DNA of 64,000 nucleotides from Doryteuthis pealeii (GCA_023376005.1 CM042157.1:56856721-56920720), one strand, 5' to 3'; counted from the stretch's first letter, positions 23,094-34,329 are shown. Notes: a model not told the origin generated them from the letters alone. A program made the numbers and translations.

Positions 23094-23352
23094 TGATGAT
23101 TACAAGGAGATCTACTGATACTACACTCTTTTCTACCTAGGAACACTAAAGACTAGGATTATAAGGAGATCTACTAATACTACACTCTTTTCTACCTAGG
23201 AACACTAAAGACTAGGATTACAAGGAGACCTACTGATACTACACTCTTTTCTACCTAGGAACACTAAAGACTAGGATTATAAGGAGACCTACAGATACTA
23301 CACTCTTTCTACCAAGGATTTCAAGGAACACTAAAGACTAGGATTATAAGGA
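23094..23352. repeat. 59-bp minisatellite, about four units
   Basis: Units beginning AAGGAGA(T/C)CTACTGATAC start at about 23104, 23163, 23222 and 23281, and a partial unit ends near 23352. Each holds TCTACCTAGGAACACTAAAG. The units are nearly identical, which suggests a recent expansion. Confidence 0.93.
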
Positions 23353-23454
23353 TTAACCAACTGAACCCTAATTCAATACCAACTTGGATTTACTAACAGA
23401 ACTAAACCCCTAAAATGGTGACCAGAATTTTAATTATAAATGAATGTGTATATT

Positions 23455-23640
23455 GAAGACAGTCAGTATCCTGTTGGTTTCGACAACAGCAACTGGCTAA
23501 GCACAACTGAACAAGGCCCAAGACATCTGGTACTTATGGAACTCAAGAATAGTCCATTCATGTATCTGGGTGATTCCATTCCTTGAGTCCTGTAATTGGA
23601 AGTTAGTATGATTATTCTATAATGTAGAATTTTATATTAA
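23455..23640 (-). repeat. Repeat J, internally deleted copy
   Basis: It shares a GGTACTTATGGAACTCAAGA-like block, a GATTCCATTCCTTGAGTCCT block and a TTAGTATGATTATTCTA block with 24950-25225, but lacks about 120 bases of the middle. Confidence 0.7.
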
Positions 23641-24043
23641 ACTTTTCAAACTTTTTGTTTCTATTAGATTTTTTTTGTGTAGTTAAAAACAAAATATGGT
23701 TTAATCATGTCTTTATTTATCATTACTTTTATCCGTCAACCCGATTTCCTAATTAATGTATTGTGTGACAGATTTTATCTTTTCCTTGCACCACACCTAT
23801 GGCTACAATAAAAAATTAGAAAAATATGTCAATAGAAAATAAAAATAAAATATTGGTCCTCCTGTATTGAGCTATACACCCACATTGTTATTGATAATGA
23901 GTGATATTGTTACTGAAAAGCCCCACCCCCTATTGTCGCAACAGTCATTGCTGCACAGAATTGTGTTCAAAACAAAGCAATTAAGCTGATTTATCATAAA
24001 TTTATAAAAGCCACCAGAACGTCACACTTCGCTATTACATATG

Positions 24044-24069
24044 CTTTTTTTTTTTTTTTTTTTTTTTTT
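24044..24069. repeat. Poly(T), about 26 bases
   Basis: This is an uninterrupted T run, followed 12 bases on by an A run. Confidence 0.9.
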
Positions 24070-24345
24070 GCATTATATTAAAAAAAAAAAGAAAAAAGTG
24101 CACCTGTTATTACTTTGGGAAGAAAGGAGGATTAAATAGAACAATAAGACAAGTTTTAATAAATTATACTAAGTTTAAGAACAACAGAAAATACAACTAC
24201 TAACATCATATTCTTATGACACATTTAAAAAAAAATTTTTAAATTGATTAATTTTTAAATTAATCTTTATTAATTCAAAATTTAATAATTGTAAAATCAA
24301 AATTCAATTTTTTAGGAAAGTATTACATGTCCGTAAAAAATTAGA

Positions 24346-24529
24346 GGTTATTTCCTATAAGTCTAACATAAACAAAGGGGAACCACTCTTGACTGATAAA
24401 TTATTTATTTATTTTCCCATTAAACTAACCCTAAACCTGTCTTCTTTTTTCCTAGTAGATCAATAAATAAATAATTTATCAGTCAAGAGTGGTTCCCCTT
24501 TGTCTATGTTAGATTTATAGGAAATAACC
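24346..24529. mobile_element. Foldback MITE with telomere-like core, copy 1
   Basis: Inverted arms of about 67 bases (24346-24413 and about 24463-24529) start GGTTATTTCCTATAA and include AGGGGAACCACTCTTGACTG. The central loop reads CCCATTAAACTAACCCTAAA and then TTTTTTCCTAGTAGATCA. Perfect 8-base flanks AAATTAGA at 24338-24345 and 24530-24537 are the target duplication. A close copy lies at 56600-56788. No transposase is present; an 8-base duplication fits hAT, among others. Confidence 0.88.
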
Positions 24530-24552
24530 AAATTAGATTTTGATTTTAAAAT

Positions 24553-24700
24553 TAGGGTCAGGTTTAACTCAGTTGGTAGAGCATACACCTCAAAACTACA
24601 AGGTTCCTGGTTTGATACTGACCCTCGGCAACTCAGTACACGAATAGCATGGCTTGGATCTGTACAGTAAAGTGGGGAGTTGATGGTAGGGACATGGGAG
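24553..24700 (+). mobile_element. SINE-C, 5' part
   Basis: The head has TTTAACTCAGTTGGTAGAGC (box A) and CCTGGTTTGATACTGACC (box B). The body reaches GTAAAGTGGGGAGTTGATGG and then diverges. It starts some 20 bases after the foldback MITE. Confidence 0.75.
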
Positions 24701-24949
24701 TGGCTATGTTTCTTATCAGGCAGGTAGTACATGAAGATATTTAGTATTTCTCATACAAGATGAGAATGAGTTAATTTTTATCACAGGCCATAAAGGACAA
24801 GAGAAAAGACCGTACTGCAACACTTTTGAACAAATTCAAGCATCTCCAACTTCACATGCTTTGGGTTTTCTCAGATAAATTTCTGACAGGATCAGATGAT
24901 GAACTCGTACCAATGTACCGATAGTGATAAACAGCAAACACTAAGTATT

Positions 24950-25225
24950 GAAGTCAGTCAGCCAGTCTACTATTGGTATAAACAATGTGACTGGTCAAGA
25001 CAACTGGTACTTATGGGAATTCAGAATAGTCCACTCATGCATTTGGGTGATTCCATTCCTTGAGTCCTGATTGGCTGCTTGGTTTGTATGATCCTCTGAG
25101 GCTTCATAAATATCCTGCCATTTTGCAGTATTCTTTGCAGCAAACCAGAATTGTATTGGGTTACGACTGCTTGCTGTCTTGTCTTGCCAATCCAACAGTA
25201 ATTGGACTTAGTATGATTATTCTAC
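24950..25225 (-). repeat. Repeat J, full-length copy with a 66-residue open frame
   Basis: The minus strand has an uninterrupted frame beginning MDWQDKTASSRNPIQFWFAA and containing AKWQDIYEASEDHTNQ. I do not recognise a family. A shorter paralogue at 23455 lacks the middle. A retrotransposon ORF fragment is the likeliest explanation, but that is inference. Confidence 0.5.
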
Positions 25226-25401
25226 ACTAAGTTCATATCCCGGTGTTTGAGGTAGTCACTAGCAATGGTGACATTATGCCTTCACATTCATCTTCCCAAA
25301 TGATCTCAGATTCAACAGGGAACATTATCTTTCCATCTATGCTTTATTCTGCAATATAAATACTTTGATACAAAGATGTATCTTCTTTTTTTTTCTTTTT
25401 T

Positions 25402-25505
25402 TATTGATCCATAGATGGGACTTTAACAGGTACTACTACTCTGGGTGAGGACCTGGGAGTAATGCCAATGAAGGGGTACTCCACACTTCCCTGAGCCCCA
25501 GAAAT
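25402..25505 (-). mobile_element. Repeat D fragment
   Basis: On the plus strand ATCCATAGATGGGACTTTAA, CAGGTACTACTACTC and AATGAAGGGGTACTCCAC correspond to the middle of repeat D at 13770-13860 and 57475-57555. Confidence 0.65.
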
Positions 25506-25681
25506 CTTTTCTTTTTCCTGAAAGTAATCTAATATTTGTAAAACTTGAGAGATTTGCTGGTATCTAGAGAAAGATTTCACGCAAGCACAATGAATTGTGG
25601 TATTGATTCTTTTCAAACCACTTTATCAAACAATTAACAAGTATCATAACATGAGTTAGAGTTGAAGTGGAAATTCTGCAT

Positions 25682-25682
<1 letters not shown>

Positions 25683-25731
<49 letters not shown>

Positions 25732-25768
25732 CTGAAGGTGGAAGTTGGTGTATAAATAATAGAGAGAG

Positions 25769-25813
<45 letters not shown>

Positions 25814-25985
25814 CTAAAGGTGGAAGTTAGCGTATAAATGAGAAAGAGAGAGAGAGAGAAAGAAAGTGAGGGTGGGAGAGAAAGAGAAAGAGGGGAGAGG
25901 GGGCGGGAGAGAGAGAGAGAGGGGGAGAAAGAGATCCAAACTAAAGGTGGAAGTTGGCGTATAAATAATGGAGAGAGGGAATTAT
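25683..25985. repeat. (GA)n arrays separated by a repeated 35-bp spacer
   Basis: Three GA-rich runs are each followed by ATGCAAACT(G/A)AAGGTGGAAG or a variant, then TT(G/A)G(T/C)GTATAAAT. The spacers start near 25726, 25808 and 25935. The pattern is a higher-order unit of GA run plus spacer. Confidence 0.85.
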
Positions 25986-26099
25986 TGATAAAATAAGAAC
26001 ATTTTAGAAGTAATTAGGAATGGAATTTGAAAACTAAATTTGGAAATTACAAGAATCTGCACAGACAAGGAGCAACAATGGTGAAACAGCAGCAAGAGA

Positions 26100-26215
26100 G
26101 TAATATCTTGGTTTGCTTTCTTTGTTTAATAACATTAAAACCATCATGGGTTATTTAATGCCATCCTTGTAGGTTTTGGTTTGGTTTCTTTGTTTTATGG
26201 CATATCAACCTTTTG
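26100..26215 (-). mobile_element. Two tandem SINE-A tail fragments
   Basis: The plus strand shows TTTCTTTGTTTAATAACATT and then GGGTTATTTAATGCCATCCT. A second TTTCTTTGTTTTATGGCATA and TCAACCTT follow after about 50 bases. Confidence 0.6.
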
Positions 26216-26239
26216 TTGGCACCTTTCCGTCCACTAAGG

Positions 26240-26490
26240 ACGATGGCATAGAGTCAAAAAAAAAAAAAAATTATCTGCACAAGTGACTCTGCAGGCCAAT
26301 TCTTGAGTGACAGTCTTTGGTGCACTGAATGCACACAAACTGTGATGCTTTCTGGGGCAGCTGTCTTTTCTCCCTCTTTCTAGATCTCTTTGCTGTCGAG
26401 GCTACTCTCCTTTCCGCCTCACCCCTCTCCGTGCCTTGCTTAACGTTAAGGCACCAAGCCGCTCTATTTTTTTTTTTTTGCATCTACCTT
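26240..26490 (-). pseudogene. LINE C-terminal zinc-knuckle fragment
   Basis: A minus-strand frame of 70 residues reads AAWCLNVKQGTERGEAERR, then an R/K-rich stretch, then FVCIQCTKDCHSRIGLQSHL. This matches the C-terminus common in invertebrate and vertebrate LINE polyproteins: W-R-x-x-V-x-x-G, a basic linker, then F-x-C-x2-C-x-R-x-C-x-S-R-I-G-L-x-S-H. The cysteine pair, the RIGL motif and a histidine are visible. The rest of the element is absent. Upstream on its strand lies SINE-A sequence. Confidence 0.65.
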
Positions 26491-26499
26491 CAACGTGTT

Positions 26500-26700
26500 T
26501 GTGTCAACCCACCTTTGTGGGTTATTTAATGCTAAAGCCAACTTAGTAGACAAACTATACTATTTAACCCATAGTAGCCTAGGGTGTTCATACCTTTCCC
26601 AAGAGTATTAGTCTGAAAGTGAGCGTAATAATGTGAGGGGAGTTTGAACTCGCTTATTATTATGTTGCAGTCCAGCATGTCGACCACTATGCAATGAGGC
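26500..26700 (-). mobile_element. SINE-A copy
   Basis: On the plus strand it runs from GTGTCAACCCACCTTTGTGG and GTTATTTAATGCTAAAGCC through AACCCATAGTAGCCTAGGGT and TTTCCCAAGAGTATTAGTCT to the reversed head GCAGTCCAGCATGTCGACCA. Part of the region after CTTAGTAGA is missing. Confidence 0.75.
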
Positions 26701-26965
26701 CTCACAGAAAAGAAAAAGAGAAAGAAAGAAAAGAAAGAGAAAGAAAGAAAGAGAAAAAAGAAAAAGAGAAAGAAAAGAAAAAGAGAAAGAACGAAAAGAA
26801 AAAGAGAAAGAACGAAAAGAAAAAGAGAAAGAAGAAAAGAGAAAGAACGAAAGAGAAAAACGAAAAAGAAAGAGAAAGAATTAAAAAAAAAAAAAGAAAG
26901 AAAATAAGCAAGAATTAAAGCAAAGTCAAAGAGAAGGAAGGGAGAGCAAACAAAAATAGGAAAGG
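26701..26965. repeat. Polypurine (AAAGAGAAAG)n tract
   Basis: Plus-strand A/G sequence of about 260 bases with rare C or T. The open frames on both strands are artefacts. It begins where the SINE-A head ends. Confidence 0.9.
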
Positions 26966-27074
26966 GGGGGGGTGAATCTAAAAGAAGATTGACAATCAAC
27001 AAATTTGGTGACGTAGGGGAGGGGGCTGACCAAAAAAGAGCTAAATCATTTCTAATAATATTTTGTTATTATCC

Positions 27075-27107
<33 letters not shown>

Positions 27108-27108
27108 G
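27075..27108. repeat. (TG)n microsatellite
   Basis: This is an uninterrupted TG run. Confidence 0.95.
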
Positions 27109-27109
27109 T

Positions 27110-27940
27110 TACAACTAAAACAAAGCACTGTTTAACATGTCCTTGAATATAAGAGTAATTGAAAAGACCTACCAGCACCACAACAAAGACAGCAGCCATT
27201 ACCCAACCCAGTTTATACACAGGTGACTAGATAATGACTGATAATGCTCTCATGGTTGCCTGAAGGAACTTGGCAAAGTCAATGTCAGTGTCATCTTCCC
27301 TGCTACTTGGCCAACAACCCGCCACAAACTCACTCAGAAAACTCACACTTTTCTATTTACCTATCAGGTTAGCATTCAGGCACCCCCAGGCCATTTACCC
27401 AAACCAATCACCATTTTTGGTTTAAATCTTGAAAAAAAATATATATATACCCAAACCAACTTTGTAATCAAATTTTTTCCTCTACTTAATTTTCAGCACA
27501 ACTTATACACATATTTCTTTTTAATTTTTGTTTTCTTTGATATCTTATCTGTAGATACATCTTAGATATAAGCTGTCAGCTGGTGAATCTTAGGGTTGTA
27601 GGCTTACCACATCAGCATTAGTGCTATGGTGTCTGTAGCAAGTATATTTTTATAGGGTGGACTTTGTAATTTACAGAACTATACTACCCCCCACCCCTAA
27701 AAAACACATTAGAAAGCCAAAATGGCTATTTTACTTTAGACTAAATAACTACAGACACAGAATCAAATCTATGGATTACAAGCTTGAAGAAGTTACTGAA
27801 ATTTGAAACGTGTAATTTACAGAACTCACTGTGTCCTCTTATTATCAGAGTCACAGAGCAAACATATATTATCAAAAAATAAAGATTTAGTCTATAATGC
27901 TTTCACTCTAAATTTTCTTTGGTATTTTTTCATAATACAC
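27110..27940. other. Gene-free, locally less AT-rich
   Basis: 27130-27420 is richer in C and G than its surroundings, but stops break both strands and no splice-bounded frame stands out. A (CA)n(TG)n palindrome lies at about 27938-27966. Confidence 0.5.
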
Positions 27941-28093
27941 ACACACACACACGTGTGTGTTTGTGTGTTTTCATTGAACAAATGAACTTGTCACTTTACC
28001 AGTACATTTTTCCACCCTTTCTTTTGTGGCTTGTCAATCATTTTTAAAAAAATTTTTTAAACTTTCTAAAAACAATTTATTTCACAAGAAATT

Positions 28094-28132
28094 TTCTCCT
28101 GATGATGACCTAAGGTTGAAACTAGTTGAGAA
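28094..28132 (+). ncRNA. Hammerhead-ribozyme-like motif
   Basis: In order the sequence holds TTCTC (stem I, 5'), CTGATGA, T, GACC-TAA-GGTT (stem II hairpin), GAA, ACTAGT, T, GAGAA (stem I, 3'). The five stem I pairs are all Watson-Crick. The hexamer ACTAGT is palindromic, so stem III could form only between two molecules or as a dimer, as reported for some minimal hammerheads. One extra base lies between CTGATGA and stem II compared with the textbook motif. Activity is not shown. Confidence 0.45.
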
Positions 28133-28185
28133 TTCAAACATAAACAATATAAAATTAATATTCCTGTTGTCTTACCACTTTTTTG

Positions 28186-28388
28186 TTCATAGAGTGTTCG
28201 GCTAGAAACCACAAGGTTCCTAGTTCGATAATGGCCCTCACCAACTCAGCGTATGAGTAGCATAGGGATAGGGATCTGTGTGGTAAAGTAAGGAGCTGGT
28301 AGTAGGTGTGGCGCTCCACCTCAGACACAAAAAATCTCCTTGGTCTAGCACTAGTGAAAAGGGGATAGACTCCCTAGCTGATACCGAC

Positions 28389-28392
<4 letters not shown>
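28186..28392 (+). mobile_element. SINE-C, head truncated
   Basis: It starts inside the head at GAGTGTTCGGCTAGAAACCA and holds box B CCTAGTTCGATAATGG, the body CAACTCAGCGTATGAGTAGC and TAGTAGGTGTGGCGCTCCAC, and the phrase GGGGATAGACTCCCTAGCTG. It ends at an (AT)n run and a fourfold TTACA repeat (28392-28446). Confidence 0.8.
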
Positions 28393-28428
<36 letters not shown>

Positions 28429-29144
28429 CATTACATTACATTACACACCCACCCTTACAAATTTGTTTTCATCCATTCTTTCCTGGATCACCTGACTATA
28501 CAACACTAATTAGAGAATCCATCTCCTCCCATATGCTTTTCTCTTTTCCAATCAGAAAGCTTCAGATATTTGTAGAGATAACTTCATCCATGTCATTTAT
28601 TTTCCTTTTTAATGGCAGTTTTCAAAATGTTATAAGAGCTAACAGAGACTTCTAACATGTAACTTGGACAAAAACTACTATATTATTACATACTGATCAT
28701 TAAAAAGAAACAGCCTTGTTTAAACTTGTTTCTTTCTTCTTTCTTTTTTTTTTTTGTTTTGTTTTGTTTTTTTCCATAGTGAGTTTATGGTGGCAAGTCC
28801 TACCAATTAACAACTTAAAATGTACTCATCTTCTCAGCTATTGTTCTACTGCCAAACCAAAATAAACATTTGCATTGTCACCCAAAAAGCTCTTATTTTT
28901 TATAAAAAAGAGGGAAAATTAAAAACAACAACCAGGTTTGTTTACAATTTTAATTCCTGTATACGAAAAAAAGAAATTTTCAATGAAAATATATTGAAAA
29001 GTGCAAAAGAATGTAGCAGAAATAGCTTTTAAAATCCTTGTGAACTTCTAAAAAGTAAATAAGAATCATTTTTAATTACTAGTTTTACCCATACAGTATC
29101 ACCCATAAATAAATACAACACTTCCATTTTACCCCTATATCAAT

Positions 29145-29705
29145 GGAATGGAAAAATAAGAAGAGAAAATCTCTTCTTTTTTAAAAATAAAATACAAAAC
29201 TGGGAGGGGGGAACAAACCACACATCCCTATATCAATGCAAGGGGGAAAATACAGACCCCTATATCAATGCAAGGGTTAGATACAAACTATATAAATGTA
29301 AGGGGAAAATACAGAACCTATATCAATTCATGAGAATGTATAGACCCTATACCAAAGTAGGGGGGTGGAAATACAGGCCCTGATATCAATGTAAGAAGGA
29401 AATTATAGACCCATATCATTAACGGAAAAATATAGACCCCCCTATATCAATTTAATGGAAAAATACAGACCCCTATATCAATTTAACGGAAAAATACAGA
29501 CCCCCTATATCAATTTAACGGAAAATACAGACCCCTATATCAATTTAACGAAAAAATACAGACCCCTATATCAATTTAACGGAAAAATACAGACCCCCTA
29601 TATCAATTAACGGAAAATACAGACCCCCTATATCAATGAAATGAAAAATACAGTCAATGTAATGGAAAAATACAGACCCCTATTTCAATGTAACACAAAT
29701 TATAG
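29145..29705. repeat. 31-bp minisatellite, about 17 units
   Basis: The unit contains ACAGACCCCTATATCAATTT and AACGGAAAAAT. Units are regular from about 29400 to 29640 and more diverged on both sides. The reading frame is not conserved and no protein is implied. Confidence 0.92.
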
Positions 29706-29879
29706 ACAAATTGGTGAAACTGGAAAAAGTAATTCTGCCAAAATGTTTTGCTCCAATTCTTGATTTCCAATTTTTTTAAGCACATTTATATTCATTTTGG
29801 CAAGTCACCTGTTTATTTCTAATCTACTTCACCTTATTCTACCTATAACATCCTACTCCCCACAATGATCAACCCCCAT

Positions 29880-30545
29880 CAAATAAAAAAAAAAAAAAAA
29901 AAGAAAAAGAAAATTGACTAATGGGGGTCAATTTATGACCTCTTGGATGAATAAAGCTAAGCTGACCCTCTTAATACTAAAAGTTCATCTCATTACAGAT
30001 TTGTAAACATGAGGATTCTACAAGCTTCAAGCCCACGGGATAAGGAGATCGACACCCCACACTCAACGCCCAGCTCCTTTCCGATATAGTCACAACCAAC
30101 TTTCTCAACTGAGTTCATTAAGATATACTCCTGGCAGCATAATAATGATAATAATGATATAGCCTTATAATAAAGAATATGTTTCATAATGTAGATGACA
30201 ATGATGATGAGGGATGGAATAGGGGGTGTCTAGTGAGAGACAAGAACAAGTGATTGACCTCTCAATAAAATGCTTCAAGCCATAATATAATGATGTATTA
30301 GGAATATAATAACAGTTATCTTGCGGAATGTACTTTCATTATGCGGGTTATAATAGTCTTATTAAAGGTATGGAATAGAAAGAGAAACCTAAATTTTTAG
30401 TGGTTGATTGTATAGAAATATCTTGGAGAGCAACAGGAGAGAATAGTAATCAAGAAGAGTGAAGACCAACCGTGGCTCTCAACAGAATAATAGAAGAAAA
30501 ATATTCTCATTAATGTACATAGTACCAGGTTGGTAATACTTGTTA
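29880..30545. other. Gene-free, no repeat recognised
   Basis: I see no coding frame with a domain. A poly(A) run is at 29886-29902 and an ATA-rich patch is near 30138-30160. Confidence 0.55.
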
Positions 30546-30647
30546 CAATATCTTTATTTTTTTTTTTTTTTTTTTTTTTAGATATTTAAAATTATTTTTC
30601 CCAACACAAGAACCTTACACACACGTGTACACACACACAAATAAATT

Positions 30648-30648
30648 G

Positions 30649-30700
<52 letters not shown>
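30648..30700. repeat. (AT)n microsatellite, about 50 bp
   Basis: This is an AT run preceded by a poly(T) at about 30557-30581 and a CA run at 30615-30640. Further AT or CA runs are at 31100-31128 and 31248-31278. Confidence 0.92.
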
Positions 30701-31096
30701 GATCACATATAGAGAAACTGAGTGCTGTTGACTATGCCTATTCTATCCTAACAGATATACATGATCTATCATTGATATTGGAACACACACACACTTGCAT
30801 TGTGATAGCCTTCAAAACCAACCAACAAACCAATATAAACACAATGCTTCAAGAAAATTACAAAACCCTTTTTAACACACACACACATACACATTATTAT
30901 AATGGTATACACAGGTATAACCTACTCGGGTTTCACCATAAGGATCTTCAGGGTTAAATCCACTGAATTAATCAAGATATTGATTACATATTGAGCACTT
31001 TATATTTGTTATACCGCTGTCTTATCATTGTGAAACTTGTATCAACTAACTATTGTGACCAATTTCAGCGGTAAGTCACCATTTTCATATAAAATC

Positions 31097-31128
<32 letters not shown>

Positions 31129-31244
31129 GTAAACCGATCTAGTCAGAATAAGTCTACCTGGGTTTCACTATAAGAATAGTCCTGATGATCCTCACAGTGA
31201 AACTGGCTCAATATATTTTGCCTTCTCTGTTAAGCCATCCACTC

Positions 31245-31279
<35 letters not shown>

Positions 31280-31478
31280 CATTTCAAGAATAAAAATAAA
31301 ATAACAAAACAGGATAAAAATTCACAACTCTGAATTTCACATTTATCAATCCTCAGGTGATTTAGTACATCTGATTTTGTTATATTCCACAAAACAAATA
31401 TGAATTCATTTTTTAAGTCATGTGACTATCACATGGTTCAATTAGGTGCCAAATTACTAAGTAAATACTTTTATGGTG

Positions 31479-31483
<5 letters not shown>

Positions 31484-31521
<38 letters not shown>

Positions 31522-31530
31522 CACACACAC
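31484..31530. repeat. (AT)n(CA)n microsatellite
   Basis: An AT run passes into ACACACAC. Confidence 0.9.
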
Positions 31531-31803
31531 TGAAAGATTATCACCTATAAGCACACTGTATACAATCCAAAGAGATATTAGATATTATTTACTATCAAAC
31601 ACTACAGCACTCAAATTTTATAACCAAAAATAAGTACACTTCTTATATATATCTATACAATCTTAGAGTTTCAATGATATAGAGTTTGGTAATAAATAAT
31701 CCCTAATTATATGTTGCACTATAAATAATAAATACTTATCTTTACTTTAAAAAATTGGTAGTTTTAAAAGAAAAATGGAAGAGGTGCACTTACCTATAAG
31801 TAA

Positions 31804-31833
<30 letters not shown>

Positions 31834-31834
<1 letters not shown>

Positions 31835-32068
31835 GTGATGCTGATAGCTTTTTGATTTAGTGCACATAATTACTTTGAATAAGTCTCCAGGAAAATATAT
31901 GGGTCCCAACTAAAGCCGTCTAACTCCTACCTTGTAAACTATCCTGTGTAATTCATTTCTAAGAAACTATTGAAATGTATTTACAGTTAGCTTGAAGGAA
32001 GAAAAATGAAAAACACAGGGACGATGGATTTGATTTTACTGCTTCCTTTTAGATTTTTGTATACAGGA
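31834..32068 (+). repeat. Repeat G, copy 3
   Basis: It matches 5243-5495 in the same orientation, from AGTGATGCTGATAGCTTTTT to TTTAGATTTTTGTATACAGG. A TG/AT run precedes it and an AT run (32077-32116) follows, so two of three copies abut microsatellites. Confidence 0.75.
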
Positions 32069-32074
32069 CGAGTA

Positions 32075-32120
<46 letters not shown>

Positions 32121-32220
32121 GAGATAAATCAAAATAAATTAGTGGTATGTAAATATAGAATATGAAGAAAAAATATTCATAGGATGTATTTTTCATAAAT
32201 GATATATGTCAACATTTCAT

Positions 32221-32372
32221 TTAAGAAGAAAAAAAATCTTCAGGGCTATGTAATAAATGTTAAATGCTTCATCTGAAAAATATTTTCAAATTAAGATTTT
32301 GCATTTAAAAATATTTTTCAGATGAAACATTTAACATCTATCAAATAAACCTGAAGAGTTTTCTTTTCTTTA
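32221..32372. mobile_element. Foldback element, about 70-bp arms
   Basis: The arms at about 32221-32290 and 32302-32372 are inverted copies with scattered mismatches. The inner parts share GTTTCATCTGAAAAATATTT or a one-base variant. The outer parts share a TTTTCTTC-like run and a CTTCAGG block. The spacer is only about 10-15 bases. This is a MITE-like hairpin; no target duplication is obvious. Confidence 0.7.
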
Positions 32373-32451
32373 CAAAAAAAAAAAATACATAAAAAACAAA
32401 CTGTTGCCATATAACATATATTAAAAAAAATGCATACACTGAATATTTCAT

Positions 32452-32473
32452 ATATATATATATATATATATAA
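32452..32473. repeat. (AT)n microsatellite
   Basis: This is a short AT run. A CA run with AT lies at 33000-33030 and a TG run at 33065-33080. Confidence 0.85.
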
Positions 32474-32999
32474 AGGATACACATGTTTTTTTATGTATGG
32501 ATAATTCAATAAATCTATTTCTTTGTGCTGAAATGGTTTCCAAGATATTCTTTACCAGACAGCAGCACAGCAGGGGGTGGGGGTCTGTGCAAGCAATATG
32601 CCTACAACTAAAATATTTGAACTAGTAAAAAAAAAAAATATATATTCAAAAAATCTAAACATTGAAATACATTGGGGTGTGTGGGGAAGGCTTCACTTTG
32701 GTTCTTCAGAAATAACAATGTTGCCTTTATGAAACAGCAATTCTTTGTTTTTGATTCACAGAGTAGTAAGATTTTTCAAGAAATCTTAGAGCATTACTTT
32801 TGGTATTTTTATACAGAAGAATAAATAGTAAAAGGAAAGAAAAATGGAAAAGAAGAGAAACACAATATGGATAATCAAAAATAAATAAATCAAATAAGAG
32901 AGACCAATTTAAAAAATAAAATAAAAAGATTCCTGCACATGACTAAGATAATATCCTTATGACCCAAATAGCCAAAACATAACCCTTGCATGCATGCAT

Positions 33000-33031
<32 letters not shown>

Positions 33032-33479
33032 TGCTAAAACATAAGCCTGATATGTGTTCATACATGTGTGTGTGTGTGCATAAAGTTTAAACATAACCCT
33101 TGTATGTGCATATATATATAAGTAGTCACATCTGTTTTGGTATGTATGTGTCAACTTATGACTAAAAAAATGAGATGTCATTGAGCATCAAAATCATGCA
33201 TACACTTTAATATTTTTATAATAAGAAAAAGTAGAAAATTTAGTTGGGATTTTTTTCTGATTAAATCATACAATTCAGTGATTAAAAATCAATTGATTTC
33301 TGGAACTCCTCCAAGTTCCTCATAAGGACAAAAAGCAGTTCTTCTAAAAACCTGCCATGTTTAAATATCATCCAGATTAAACTAATATTAGCTTAAGACC
33401 TCTGAAATCTAATTAAAACTATTTTTTTCTTGAAAAATTGAGTAAATGTTGAAATATGAGTAAAGGATCTAACAAATCC

Positions 33480-34200
33480 TGAAAAACAGAAAATAAAGTT
33501 AGAGAGTGAGAGAATGTCCTCATTGGAGATATCAAATGAGTTTTGTAGAGATCATCAAATGATAAAGAAGGTTGTTGAAAACATAACTAAGTTGAGAAAT
33601 CAAGGCAAAGGAAAAGGCTTTAAGAACTTGCTTCCTTGAGATGAACATTAACTAAACAAGTTATAGCAAAACCACTTTTTGACTAGCACTCAGATCTTTG
33701 AAAAAAGCTTGGAATTGGGGTCAAGAACGAAAGGTGTATAATCCTAAAAAAAAAAATCTCCTAGGCAACCTCCTTTCCCTGGATCAAAATTGGACCATTC
33801 AAAGTCAATGAAGGTGTTAAACTATACAGAGCTATTGTAATTTTATGGACAAGAGTCTCTTTGCCTGGTACAAGTCTCAATGTCACAGTTTTAAAGTGAA
33901 GTGTGTATTTATGCACAACAATACTCTCAAGTACCTAAGCATACCTATGAATTCTTTGAACATAAAAGATTTATAGGAGAGAAGATAATGGAATGACTAT
34001 TATCAAGTCCTGATCTGAATCTGATTGAAAATCTATGGCCAACTGAGAATGTGAAATTATATAAAGGTGGCAAAAAATACAACAGCAAAGCAGACCAATA
34101 GGAAGCAATTAAAACTAACTTGTCGGAAATTAAACTTGCTGAGGTAAAAAAAAAAAAAAAAGAAAATTAACAAAATCAATGGATAATAGATTACTTGCTG
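33480..34200 (+). pseudogene. Tc1/mariner transposase, decayed
   Basis: Pieces in different frames align in order to Tc1-like transposase. FEHKRFIGEKIME (near 33955) corresponds to the usual FxxxGFxxEKIMEW. SPDLNLIENLWPTENVKLY (near 34010-34060) is the SPDLNPIENLW signature around the second catalytic aspartate. GGKKYNSKADQ and EAIKTNLSEIKLAEV close the protein. Upstream frames are broken by stops, so the gene is dead. A Tc1-style end TTATTTGCCTAATAACTTC lies near 34335, and a second, TTTGCTTAATAACTT, near 34496. Confidence 0.8.
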
Positions 34201-34329
34201 TTATTGAGAAGGGTTACTATTATTAAAATGTAAAGTATTCAAAGTCTTATAATATGTATTTATTATTTGTTCTATTATAGGAGTTGATCATTATTTGATG
34301 ATTTTATTACCTTTTTATTGAAGTAAAAT

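Noticed and set aside
27130..27420. GC-richer stretch as a possible exon
   Set aside because: Stops break every frame on both strands and no splice-bounded frame with a domain was seen.
29145..29705. CRISPR-like array
   Set aside because: Units are contiguous and diverged without unique spacers, and the sequence is eukaryotic; it is a minisatellite.
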